Source: Streptomyces pacificus (GTDB taxonomy: Bacteria > Actinomycetota > Actinomycetes > Streptomycetales > Streptomycetaceae). Taken from it: a DNA stretch of 64,000 nt. The notes beneath the pieces were generated by a model. That model had not been told where the DNA came from. It saw only the letters and a program-made list of their open reading frames with translations, and searched no databases. The translations under genes and the position numbers were made by a program. Positions 17,794 to 26,153 of this stretch are shown here, piece after piece; position 1 is the stretch's first letter; each line of letters begins with the position of its first letter. The stretch covers positions 84,540 to 148,539 of the forward strand of contig NZ_BLLG01000015.1 in assembly GCF_011766325.1 (NCBI RefSeq), in the 5' to 3' direction.

Positions 17794-20198
17794 CTGAGCC
17801 CTCACGCGCGGAGGGCGCGGTACAGGGCCGTGCGTCGGGCCATGGGCGCGTGTATCAGACAACGGGCGATCAGCACATCACGGAGCACCACCACTACTAC
17901 GGGGACGGCGAGGCCGCATCACCTGCGAACTCGTCAATACCGCGCGACATCGTGCACACTCCCACGGAAGCGCCGCGATATGGGCTGACTGCACCGGACT
18001 CCGTGCGGTTGCCGCTCGTCGGGAGGACGCCGCGCTACCTCCGGGATCGCAAGACCCTTCTGGCGGAACTGTTGGCGGCTGCCGGTAGCCATGGAGGGAT
18101 CCATGTGCTCCACGGGACGGGAGGGTGCGGCAAGACGGCAATCGCTCAGGAACTGTTTCGCTCGGTGACGAGCCACCTCGACACGGTCGGTCTCTGGGTC
18201 AATGCGTCGGAGCGAACCACGTTCCGGGCCGGCATGCTGGCCGTGGCCGCCGATCGTGGCGCGCGGACCGTGGAGCTGGCTTCGGCCTACGCGGGCCAGC
18301 GGGCGGCCGCAGATCTTGTCTGGCACTACCTGGACAGCTCGCCGCAGAGGTGGGTTCTCGTGTTGGACAACGCGGACGATCCCGCAGTGCTGGGGGAGGG
18401 CGGCTGGCTGCGATCCAGTGGGCAGGGGACTGTCGTCGTCACCACGAGACGGGGCTCGTCGCCGGTATGGCAAGGGGCGCAGTTGCACCGGGTGGGAACG
18501 CTTCCGGTGGATGACGCCGCACTCATTCTTCGTGATCTCGCACCCGACTCCGGCACGTTTGCAGAGGCTCGGTCCATGGCTCAGCGGCTGGACTGTCTGC
18601 CTCTGGCCCTGACGCTGGCGGGGGCGTTCTTGTCCCGGCAACTTCTGGAGAGCTGGTCCATGAGTGACTACCAACGCCGTCTTCAGGACGACTTTACGGA
18701 ACTGATCGACCGGGGGGCGGATTCCGACAGGGACGCACGGCACCTGGTCAGCAGGACCTGGCAGATCTCACTCGACAGGCTGGAGAAGGCCGGAGTACCC
18801 GAATCGGTCACACTCATGCGGCTGTTGTCGTGCTTCAGTTCAGATCCGCTGCCGCTGGCGTTGTTCCACCCGCGGAGACTATCCGCGACCGATCTGGTCC
18901 ACGCCACTCCCTCTTTGGACGCACAGCGAGTGGAGGTCGCTCTGCGTGGCCTTCTGGACCATTCCCTGGTCGCGCTCGTGGACGTCGAGCGAGGTGGCGC
19001 CGGGGTTCGGTGTGTCAGGACTCATGGGGTCGTGCTGGACAGCATCGCCGCCTCCGTACCGGATGACCAGAGGCTGCTCCTCACGGCATCGGCGGTGGGC
19101 TTGCTCGCCGAGGAATTCCCGAAGGAACTCGGTGAGGCTCGGGCGGTCGGCGGTGTCGGGTGGCTGGCACCTCACGTGGTGAATCTGCTGCGTCGGGTTC
19201 CTGGGCCTGGGGTGGCGCTGGAGGCGGTCGAGCTGGCCCTTCGATTGGCCGCCCTGACGTACGGCATGGGCGACTACCACGCGTCATCCTCCGTAGCCCG
19301 TTCCGCGGCCGAGATCGGCCGAGGGCAGTTGGGTGCCGACCATCCGGTGACATTGAGGGCTCGTCATCGGTTGGCCCTTGCGCTTTTCCGGCTGGGTAAA
19401 TTCTCGGAATCCGAGAGATTGCACAGGGATGTTCTCGATTCCCGGGTCCGGCTCCTTGGCCGGGAGAATGTCGAAACGCTGACGAGTCTGCAGGACATCC
19501 ATGAGCCGCTCGCCCAGTTGGGCAGACTGGAAGAATGTGTGGCATCGCTTCGGGAGACGGAGGAGATTCGAGCCCGGATTCTGGGTTCCGATCACCCCGA
19601 CACTCTCCATGCGCGTGCACTTCTCATCGAGTACTTGGCGAACCTGAACGCGCAAGAGGAGTTCGACGCATTCGCGCCGACTGCGGTTGCGGCATGTGAG
19701 GAGCGCTTGGGAGCAGAGTCCTTCACCACGGTGACCGCTCGCCATAACTTCGCATACGGACTCTACGTCTTCGGTCGATGGGCGCAGGCCGAGGAAGCGG
19801 CCCGTGTGGCGGTGTCGGCCCGCGAGCGGATCCACGGTGCGGAGCACTACCTCACCCTGTCGGCAACCATCCTCCTCAGCTGGATTCTGGAGAAACGCGG
19901 GCAGGGTGATGAGGCCATCACCCTTGCGCGACGCGTCGTCGTAGGGCAGGAAAGGGCGCTTGGTGCCGAGCATCCGTACGTCCTGGCCAATCGGGCCGGC
20001 CTTGCCACTTCGCTTGTGGAAAGCGGCCGCGTCGAGGAAGCGGTTGTCCTGGCGACCCGGAATCTCCCACTGTGTGAGCGGACTCTCGGCCCCGGTGACC
20101 CTGTGACGATCAAGACTCTCGCAGTCATCGAACTGGGGGGAGCCGACGGAGAGGGGAGCCCCCTCGGCCAGGACGGCGGGCCGGTCGAGAGGGCGTGA
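17790..20198 (+). CDS. STAND/NB-ARC ATPase with TPR repeats (NLR-like)
   Basis: An 802-aa protein. Residues 15-40 hold the tag GRVYQTTGDQHITE. The NB-ARC domain follows with Walker A GTGGCGKTAIA near residue 110 and Walker B WVLVLDNADD near residue 189, then a winged-helix region. From about residue 500 onward come kinesin-light-chain-type TPRs (repeated LGxxHPxTL pattern). Such proteins sense a ligand through the repeats, oligomerise on ATP binding and activate a partner through the N-terminal domain. It starts inside the stop codon of the small tagged gene (ATGA), so the two are translationally coupled. Roles in phage defence or developmental signalling are both possible. Confidence 0.88.
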   Translation: MTEPSRAEGAVQGRASGHGRVYQTTGDQHITEHHHYYGDGEAASPANSSIPRDIVHTPTEAPRYGLTAPDSVRLPLVGRTPRYLRDRKTLLAELLAAAGSHGGIHVLHGTGGCGKTAIAQELFRSVTSHLDTVGLWVNASERTTFRAGMLAVAADRGARTVELASAYAGQRAAADLVWHYLDSSPQRWVLVLDNADDPAVLGEGGWLRSSGQGTVVVTTRRGSSPVWQGAQLHRVGTLPVDDAALILRDLAPDSGTFAEARSMAQRLDCLPLALTLAGAFLSRQLLESWSMSDYQRRLQDDFTELIDRGADSDRDARHLVSRTWQISLDRLEKAGVPESVTLMRLLSCFSSDPLPLALFHPRRLSATDLVHATPSLDAQRVEVALRGLLDHSLVALVDVERGGAGVRCVRTHGVVLDSIAASVPDDQRLLLTASAVGLLAEEFPKELGEARAVGGVGWLAPHVVNLLRRVPGPGVALEAVELALRLAALTYGMGDYHASSSVARSAAEIGRGQLGADHPVTLRARHRLALALFRLGKFSESERLHRDVLDSRVRLLGRENVETLTSLQDIHEPLAQLGRLEECVASLRETEEIRARILGSDHPDTLHARALLIEYLANLNAQEEFDAFAPTAVAACEERLGAESFTTVTARHNFAYGLYVFGRWAQAEEAARVAVSARERIHGAEHYLTLSATILLSWILEKRGQGDEAITLARRVVVGQERALGAEHPYVLANRAGLATSLVESGRVEEAVVLATRNLPLCERTLGPGDPVTIKTLAVIELGGADGEGSPLGQDGGPVERA

Positions 20199-20238
20199 CT
20201 GCGTTCGCAGCGAGACGGTCGGCGGGGAGGGCTGCCGG

Positions 20239-20439
20239 TCAGCCCTCGCTGCTGATCCCGGTGATGAACGCCGACCACGTCTCTGCGGTGAAGCCCAGCG
20301 GCGGGCGGTGGTGCGCCTTTGAATCACGCACAGCTACCGAGCTCTGATCTTTCGCCTTGACCTCCACACAGTCGCCGTTGACGGCCGAGTACGTGGACTT
20401 GGTCCATTCTGTCAGGGACGCAGCTTGCCGGTTGTGCAT
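20239..20439 (-). CDS. DUF397 protein
   Basis: A 66-aa protein with the DUF397 signature (WTKSTYSAVNGDCVEVK, then VAVRDSK and ETWSAFI near the end). ATG 20439 has a CGGAG site eight bases upstream; longer starts give no homologous sequence. DUF397 proteins are encoded next to XRE-SCR1 regulators across Streptomyces and work with them, perhaps as antagonists. The partner XRE gene lies 180 bp upstream on the same strand. Confidence 0.88.
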   Translation of the reverse strand: MHNRQAASLTEWTKSTYSAVNGDCVEVKAKDQSSVAVRDSKAHHRPPLGFTAETWSAFITGISSEG

Positions 20440-20619
20440 GGTGACTCCGATGGTTGTGCCAGATGTGTGGGTACCTCGAGCCGCTGTCCCCAACGGCCCC
20501 GAGATCGACGCTACGCCCCAACATCCCTTTCGGTGAGGTCTGTTCACCCATCCGGATGGCGTTTGCTGCCGAAGTTCATTCAGTTCGAGCCGATAAGTGT
20601 ATAATGCCCGCCCTTGAGG

Positions 20620-21477
20620 TCAGCCTCCGTAGCTCTCCGATACCAGGCGGATGAATTCCATGGACTGCTCGGCGCTGAGTGCCTTGGCTCGGAGATGCTC
20701 GTACATCACCGTGTAGCTCTGCACGTCGTTGGGCTTCTCGAGGTAGAGGTCGCTTGTCACGCCCTCGAGGTAGACGACGCTGGCATCCATGGCGTCCTGG
20801 AACTCCAGGATGACGAATTTTCCGTACATGCCAGGATGGGCCCCTACGGCGTAGGGGAGGACCTGCAGCGTCACGTGCGGCTGCATGCTCAGCTCAACGA
20901 GGTGCTTGAGCTGGTCTGCCATGATCCGGTCATTGCCGACAACGCGGCGCAGCAGAGCTTCATCGATGACGGCCCAGAACCGGAGCGGGTTGTCGGGGTC
21001 CGTGAGGCGGTCCTGGCGTTTGAGCCGGATCTGAATGCGCTTGTCGATCTCGCTCTGGGTGGCCTCGGGCCACATCCCCTCGATGACTGCCTGGGCGTAG
21101 TCGCGTGTCTGGAGCAGGCCGGGCACGATCAGTGACTCGTAGACCCGGAGGCTGGCCGCGTCCGTCTCCAGACCGATGTAGACGCTGTAGGGGATGTCGC
21201 CGAAGGCGTGCCACCAGCCCTGCTGGCGGGAGTCCTTGGCCATCTGCATCAGGGAGTCGACGACGCGGCGGTCCTCGACCTCGTACACTCCGCAGAGGTC
21301 GCGCACATCGCGCTGGCTGATCGACCGCCGGCCGTTCTCCAGTCGGCTGATCTTCGACTGGGAGACGAGCAGGCGATCGGCCACCTCTTCCGCCGTCATG
21401 CCCTTCTGCTCGCGGAGGCGGCGCAACTCCTGCCCCAAACGACGGCGCCTGACGGTGGGGTTGACGTTGGACGCCAC
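20620..21477 (-). CDS. XRE-family regulator with SCR1 (DUF5753) domain
   Basis: A 285-aa protein. Residues ~12-67 form the helix-turn-helix (LGQELRRLREQKGMTAEEVA, SQSKISRLENGRRS); residues ~95-280 match the SCR1/DUF5753 region (ESLIVPGLLQTRDYAQAVIE, then LQVLPYAVGAHPGMYGKFVI). These are WhiJ/AbaA-type regulators. It pairs with the DUF397 gene downstream. A minus-strand terminator 130 bp upstream insulates it from the GPP34 gene. Confidence 0.92.
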   Translation of the reverse strand: MASNVNPTVRRRRLGQELRRLREQKGMTAEEVADRLLVSQSKISRLENGRRSISQRDVRDLCGVYEVEDRRVVDSLMQMAKDSRQQGWWHAFGDIPYSVYIGLETDAASLRVYESLIVPGLLQTRDYAQAVIEGMWPEATQSEIDKRIQIRLKRQDRLTDPDNPLRFWAVIDEALLRRVVGNDRIMADQLKHLVELSMQPHVTLQVLPYAVGAHPGMYGKFVILEFQDAMDASVVYLEGVTSDLYLEKPNDVQSYTVMYEHLRAKALSAEQSMEFIRLVSESYGG

Positions 21478-21606
21478 GGGAACTGCACCTCCGGCTGTGG
21501 ACTGCTCTGCGGTCCTGTTGCTGTGCGTATCTACGTCTCAGCAGACTGCCACCAAAGGTGTTGCCCGCGCTGGAAAACGACGACACGCAGACACAATGCG
21601 GGACAC

Positions 21607-21640
21607 AAAAAATCCCGCCGTGCGCGGCACGTCACGGCGG
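21607..21640 (-). terminator. Rho-independent terminator, minus strand
   Basis: On the minus strand the stem CCGCCGTG/CACGGCGG (21615-21622 with 21633-21640) is followed by GATTTTTT. It would stop transcripts coming from the GPP34 side before the XRE gene. Confidence 0.7.
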
Positions 21641-22133
21641 CACACCCATGTGCGGGTGAATTGCCCTGAATTCAGGGGCTTTTCCTTGTGGGGTGCCTGG
21701 GGGGCGCCAGGCGGCGCGCGCTGCGCACATCCGCCGGTCCGGCCGCAGCGTCCCGCCCGCCACGGTGTTCGCGCGCCGCACGGTGCGTCCCCGGCGCGGG
21801 TCCGGCTTCGCGTGGCAGGGAGTGCCCGCGTGAAGTCCCGGGGCGGTGGGTTCGGCGGCAAGCCGTGAAGAACGCGCGGGGCAGCCGTTCGTACGACTGT
21901 CCCGCGCGCTCTGCGGCTCCCGCACCGGGTCGCGGGCGGTACCGGCCGGGGGACTCCCCCGGCCGGCACGCGAACGGGTGCCTCGGGGGCGCGTCCGTGA
22001 CGGCGGGCGTCGCGGACGCGCCCGCACAGGTGCGTGTCCTTGCGTGTCCTGGCGTCTCCTTGCGTGTCCTCGCGTGTCCGCGTCAGTGCGCCGGGCGCCC
22101 GCCTGTGCTTGTGCGCCCGTGCGTACGTATGCC
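21641..22133. other. 493-bp non-coding stretch with imperfect repeats
   Basis: Frames across this stretch look like GC-skew artefacts (Arg/Pro/Ala-rich, no family). Near 22030-22082 a degenerate array of GCGTGTCCTT-like units occurs about five times. I see no gene here, although the terminator at its end leaves room for an untranslated tail or small RNA from the minus strand. Confidence 0.4.
22030..22082. repeat. Degenerate GTGTCCTTGC tandem repeat
   Basis: Five imperfect units of roughly 10-11 bp built on GCGTGTCCT follow one another in a non-coding region between the GPP34 gene and the terminator. Confidence 0.7.
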
Positions 22134-22853
22134 CTAGTGGACGGCGGCGCGGGCCATACCGCCGCGTCGTGCCGGCATCGGGACGGCCGGCTGGCGGCCG
22201 GTTGCTGCCGGGCTGCGGCGCGGCTGTGCGGACACACCGTTCTGAACGTCCATCACGGCGTGTGCCACGAGTCCGCCCATCGGGTCGTGCCGGATCAGGT
22301 CCCGCAGTCGAGAGCGGGAGGACCGCCCCTCGTTGCCGGGGTAGAGGTGCTTGCCGAGACCGACCGCGTGCGCCAGCGCGGCGAGCGCGGCCGTCCGCGG
22401 GTCCGGCGGCACGCCGGTGCGGATGGCACTGTCCAGCCGGGCCCTGATCTCCCGGCTGATCGCCGTGTCCGTCGCCTGGTAGCGAGTCGTCGGCAGCACC
22501 CCGCACATCTGGCCGGCCACGGCATGGACCATGCCGCACCTCTCCAGATGTGAAAGGTAGGTTTGGCGCAACCCTAGTCGGGGCCCGCCGATCCAGTGGA
22601 CGGCCCGAACCGGACTGCCGCGCCTGCGCAGCAGTTCCAGTGCGGAGTCCAGTGTCGGATCTCCTGTCGGCCGTGGCATCACCACGGCGATACGATCCCC
22701 GTCTGGGGCTATCCGTCCCGCCAGAGCCAGCTCCACTAGCTGTGCTCCGGCCAGGCCGAGGTCGAGCGACTGCGGCTGCGCTGTGGTACCCGTGGTCGGG
22801 TCCAGAGCGAGCAGCAGAAGCTCCTCCGGAAGTGTTCTGCGGCTCCTGCCCAT
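22134..22853 (-). CDS. GPP34 (Golgi phosphoprotein 3-like) family protein
   Basis: The 239-aa protein opens with RRTLPEELLLLALDPTTG and LGLAGAQLVELALAGRI, the typical start of bacterial GPP34 proteins, and continues with the helical core (LVAHAVMDVQ near residue 200). Eukaryotic relatives bind phosphoinositides at Golgi membranes; the abundant Streptomyces copies are of unknown function, often near stress or differentiation genes. The last ~35 residues are a basic, low-complexity tail. Divergent from the carboxypeptidase gene. Confidence 0.85.
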   Translation of the reverse strand: MGRSRRTLPEELLLLALDPTTGTTAQPQSLDLGLAGAQLVELALAGRIAPDGDRIAVVMPRPTGDPTLDSALELLRRRGSPVRAVHWIGGPRLGLRQTYLSHLERCGMVHAVAGQMCGVLPTTRYQATDTAISREIRARLDSAIRTGVPPDPRTAALAALAHAVGLGKHLYPGNEGRSSRSRLRDLIRHDPMGGLVAHAVMDVQNGVSAQPRRSPAATGRQPAVPMPARRGGMARAAVH

Positions 22854-23068
22854 CCATGCCTCCCCGCGTGGATGAATGACAGGGTGACGCCTCTCACATT
22901 GGTCTGTCGAGAGTGCCTGGGTGCTTCGTACGGGAACCGGTAGGTATGTCGTTCTCGTCTAGCACGGGGGCCAAGGGCTCACACAGGACACTGGTAGATG
23001 GTTCGGGCAGTGGTGCGGGTGGTACCGGCGTCATGGCGGATTCAGGTTTGAGGCACGGAGGAGGCACG

Positions 23069-26002
23069 GTGGCGGGCGAGTCCCCCGACAAGTCGGTGCA
23101 GCAGAAGTCGTCGGGGGAGACGACTCCGGGCGAACGCGATCCGCGGCTTTCCGTGGCCCGTTCGGAGGGTGCGTCCTCCGAGAGGCGTACCGACCAGCCG
23201 ACGGCGGTGTTCAGGACACTGCCGTCGGAGCCGTCGGAGCCGTCGGTCTCGGGTACGGACAACGACAGGGGAGTGGGCAGGGGAGTGGGCGAGGGCAGCG
23301 AGCGCGGGGACATGGACGAGGACGCATCCGCGTCCGTGTCCGGTTCCGGCGCCGTGACGGAGTCCGCCGCCCCCGAAGACAGGCCCTCCGACGGAGGCGA
23401 GCACACCCCGGACGGCGGCGATCGGCTGCGGGAGGCCGTGACCGCATGGCTCTCCGGCACGGGCAGGGACGAGGGGCACGAGGAGGGCGAGGAGGGCGAG
23501 GAGGGCACGGCGAACGAGCCCACGAGGCCGAGAGCCGCCGAGGGCGGGGGCGCGGACGAAGGAGCCTCCGAAGTCGCCCGCAGCGCGCCCGCGGTGGCGG
23601 ACGGGGGCGCGAAGAGGCCCGCGGCGCCCGCACCCCGCAAGTCCGCCGACGGGGAAGAACCACCGGCCGATCCGGACGCCGGGCCCGGGGCCGGGGGCGG
23701 GGGCGGCCGGCACCGCGAGGCCGGCCGGGGCGGTGAGGGAGAGAGCGACGAGGGCGGTGCCCGGAGCAGGGGCCCCCGCTGGGCTGCGCTCCTGACGGAA
23801 GAGGACGGCGCCACCACGGCCGAGGACGAGGCCACCAAGGGGGGCCTGAAGGGCGCCGGGGCCGTCGCATCGGCCGATGCGTCCAAGAGCGGCGAACCGG
23901 GAGACGACGAGAAGAACCGGACGCCCGCCGACACGTCGGCGGCCGACGGAACCGCGCTGCCCCGGCCTGCCGTGGACCAGCCGACCACCGCACTGAAGAT
24001 CAGCCCCTCGACAGCGGCACCCGAGCAGTCAGCGAACCCCTCCACGGCTACTGTGCGGCCGGACCCGGAGCGCACCGCTTCCGACCGCACGGGCATGGAG
24101 CAGGGGGCGGAGCGCACCGCGGCGCTCGGCGTCACCGCACCCCCGAGCGGGTCGTCGAAGCCCGGGCAGAGGCCGGGAAGGCCCGGCGCCAAGCCGGCGG
24201 CGGATCCCGGCGGGCCGTCCAGCCCCGATCACCGTTCCGGCCCCGAGGGTGCCGCCGGCTCCCGGATTCCGGCCGGCGGCCGACCCGCTGCCCCGGCCTC
24301 CCCGGCCGCCGGTGCGGCGTCCGGGGCCGCGCCCCAGCCCGGTTCCGAGCCGGACGCAGCGTCCAAGCCCGCGTCACCGCCCCCGCCCCCGTCTGCATCC
24401 GCATCCGCGGCCGCCTCCGAGCCTGCCTCCGAGCCCGCCTCCGAGCCCGGTTCCGAGCCGGACTCCGCATCCGCCTCTGATTCCGGGCCCGTTCCCGGCC
24501 GGGCCTCCCGGGGCGCTCCCGAGTCTGCCGCCGAGCGGACCAGTACGTTCGTGCCGCTGCGGCGCGACGGCGCACCGTCCTCCACTCCCGGTGCTTCCGC
24601 CGCCTCCGCGTCGAAGTCGGCCCCGCCCGCGTCGAAGTCGGCCGCTCCCGGCGGGCACGCAGCAGCCCCGCCCGCTTCACTCACCGAGCCCGAGCGCACG
24701 CGTCAGCAGCCCATGCCACCCAAGCCGCCACTCGATCTGCTGGCCGAACTGACCAACACCCCGCCGCCCGCGCAGACTCCGGTTCGCACGCTGCTGCGGC
24801 GGGTGAGGATCTGGACGCCGCTCGTCGTGCTGCTCCTGATCGTCTTCGCTGTCGTACAGACCCTGCGACCGCTCCCGGAGCCCACTCTCTCGCTGACCGC
24901 CAAGCCGGCGTACTCGTTCGCCGGCGCCGCCCCGCAGCTGCCCTGGCCCGCGGAGGGCCAGGCGTACATGGCGGCGTCCGGACTCGGCGCGCTCGGCTCC
25001 TCCGGCGAGCAGAAGCCCGTGCCGATCGCGAGCGTCACCAAGTCGATGACGGCGTATGTGATCCTCAAGAACCACCCGCTCAAGCCGGGCGAGGACGGGC
25101 CCATGATCGAGATTGATGCCAAGGGGGAGTCGGACGGCCAGCTCGACAAGACGGACAACGAGTCGACGCTCAACACCGTCAGGAAGGGCGACAAGATCAG
25201 CCTGAAGGACGCGCTGGCGGCGATCATGATCCCGTCCGCGAACAACATCGCGCGGCAGCTTGCTCGCTGGGACTCGGGCTCGGAGAAGGCGTTCGTCGAG
25301 AAGATGAACGCCGCCGCCGAGGAGCTCGGCATGAAGAACACCACGTACACCGACCCGTCCGGGTTGGACGCGACGACGGTCAGTACGGCCGAGGACCAGG
25401 TCAAGCTGGGGCTGAAGCTGGTCGAGATCAAGGCCCTGATGGACATCACCAGGCTGCCGGAGTGGACGGACCCGTCGGGCAAGACCTGGCGGAACTACAA
25501 CGAGCTGCCGCCGTTCGACGGCGCGCTCGGCATCAAGACCGGCAGCACCACCAAGGCGGGCGGCAATCTCCTCTTCGCCGCCCACAAGATGGTCGGTGAC
25601 ACGGACCAGCTGATCGTCGGAGCTGTGCTCGCCCAGTACGACACCCCGATCCTCGGTACCGCGATCAAGGCCAGCAGGGACCTGATGCTGGCGACCCAGG
25701 GCGCCCTGGAGAACGCGACGGTCGTCAAGAAGGGACAGGTCGTCGGTGTGGTCGAGGACGGCCTGGGCGGCTCGGTCCCGGTCGTGGCCACCAAGGACGT
25801 GCAGGCGGTCGGCTGGTCCGGGCTCACCGTGAAGCTGGAGCTGAGCGACGGCGGCAAGGTCGTGCCGCACGAGGCCGCCGCCGGCACGGTGGTGGGGTCG
25901 CTCACCGTCGGCGACGGTGCGAGCCAGGTCGCCGTTCCGGTGGCCCTCCAGCAGGAACTCGCGGAACCCGGGTTCGGAGCCAGGCTGACCCGCCTGGGCT
26001 GA
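23069..26002 (+). CDS. D-alanyl-D-alanine carboxypeptidase (PBP5-like) with very long disordered N-terminus
   Basis: A 977-aa type II membrane protein. About 580 N-terminal residues are low-complexity (Glu/Gly/Ser/Pro/Ala, no hydrophobic segment) and must be cytoplasmic. One TM helix follows (WTPLVVLLLIVFAVVQTL), then an extracytoplasmic S11 peptidase domain with SVTK (Ser655), SANN near 723 and KTGS near 823. It trims peptidoglycan stem peptides. GTG 23069 (VAGESPDKS) is chosen for its GGAGGAGG site; an in-frame ATG lies at 23033 and the open frame extends up to 22913. The family is usually about 400 aa. The tail could be a regulatory platform. Confidence 0.9.
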   Translation: MAGESPDKSVQQKSSGETTPGERDPRLSVARSEGASSERRTDQPTAVFRTLPSEPSEPSVSGTDNDRGVGRGVGEGSERGDMDEDASASVSGSGAVTESAAPEDRPSDGGEHTPDGGDRLREAVTAWLSGTGRDEGHEEGEEGEEGTANEPTRPRAAEGGGADEGASEVARSAPAVADGGAKRPAAPAPRKSADGEEPPADPDAGPGAGGGGGRHREAGRGGEGESDEGGARSRGPRWAALLTEEDGATTAEDEATKGGLKGAGAVASADASKSGEPGDDEKNRTPADTSAADGTALPRPAVDQPTTALKISPSTAAPEQSANPSTATVRPDPERTASDRTGMEQGAERTAALGVTAPPSGSSKPGQRPGRPGAKPAADPGGPSSPDHRSGPEGAAGSRIPAGGRPAAPASPAAGAASGAAPQPGSEPDAASKPASPPPPPSASASAAASEPASEPASEPGSEPDSASASDSGPVPGRASRGAPESAAERTSTFVPLRRDGAPSSTPGASAASASKSAPPASKSAAPGGHAAAPPASLTEPERTRQQPMPPKPPLDLLAELTNTPPPAQTPVRTLLRRVRIWTPLVVLLLIVFAVVQTLRPLPEPTLSLTAKPAYSFAGAAPQLPWPAEGQAYMAASGLGALGSSGEQKPVPIASVTKSMTAYVILKNHPLKPGEDGPMIEIDAKGESDGQLDKTDNESTLNTVRKGDKISLKDALAAIMIPSANNIARQLARWDSGSEKAFVEKMNAAAEELGMKNTTYTDPSGLDATTVSTAEDQVKLGLKLVEIKALMDITRLPEWTDPSGKTWRNYNELPPFDGALGIKTGSTTKAGGNLLFAAHKMVGDTDQLIVGAVLAQYDTPILGTAIKASRDLMLATQGALENATVVKKGQVVGVVEDGLGGSVPVVATKDVQAVGWSGLTVKLELSDGGKVVPHEAAAGTVVGSLTVGDGASQVAVPVALQQELAEPGFGARLTRLG

Positions 26003-26013
26003 CCTCGGATGTC

Positions 26014-26045
26014 CGGACGGGGCACGGGCCTCCGCGCCCCGTCCG
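26014..26045 (+). terminator. Hairpin terminator after the carboxypeptidase gene
   Basis: A perfect 10-bp stem (CGGACGGGGC with GCCCCGTCCG) and 12-nt loop lies 11 bp after the stop codon. There is no T-run, as is common in Streptomyces. Confidence 0.65.
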
Positions 26046-26153
26046 CCGCATCAGCCCCGTGCTAGCGTCCCCGGATCGCGGCGTCCCCGGCAGGGGCAAC
26101 TCGCGAAGCCGGGACGGCGTCCCCGAGCACGGGAAGCGACCACGGGAGCCGCA

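Noticed and set aside
24677..25870. Minus-strand open frame opposite the carboxypeptidase
   Set aside because: It is Arg/Gly/Leu-rich with no motifs and mirrors the codons of a well-supported enzyme.
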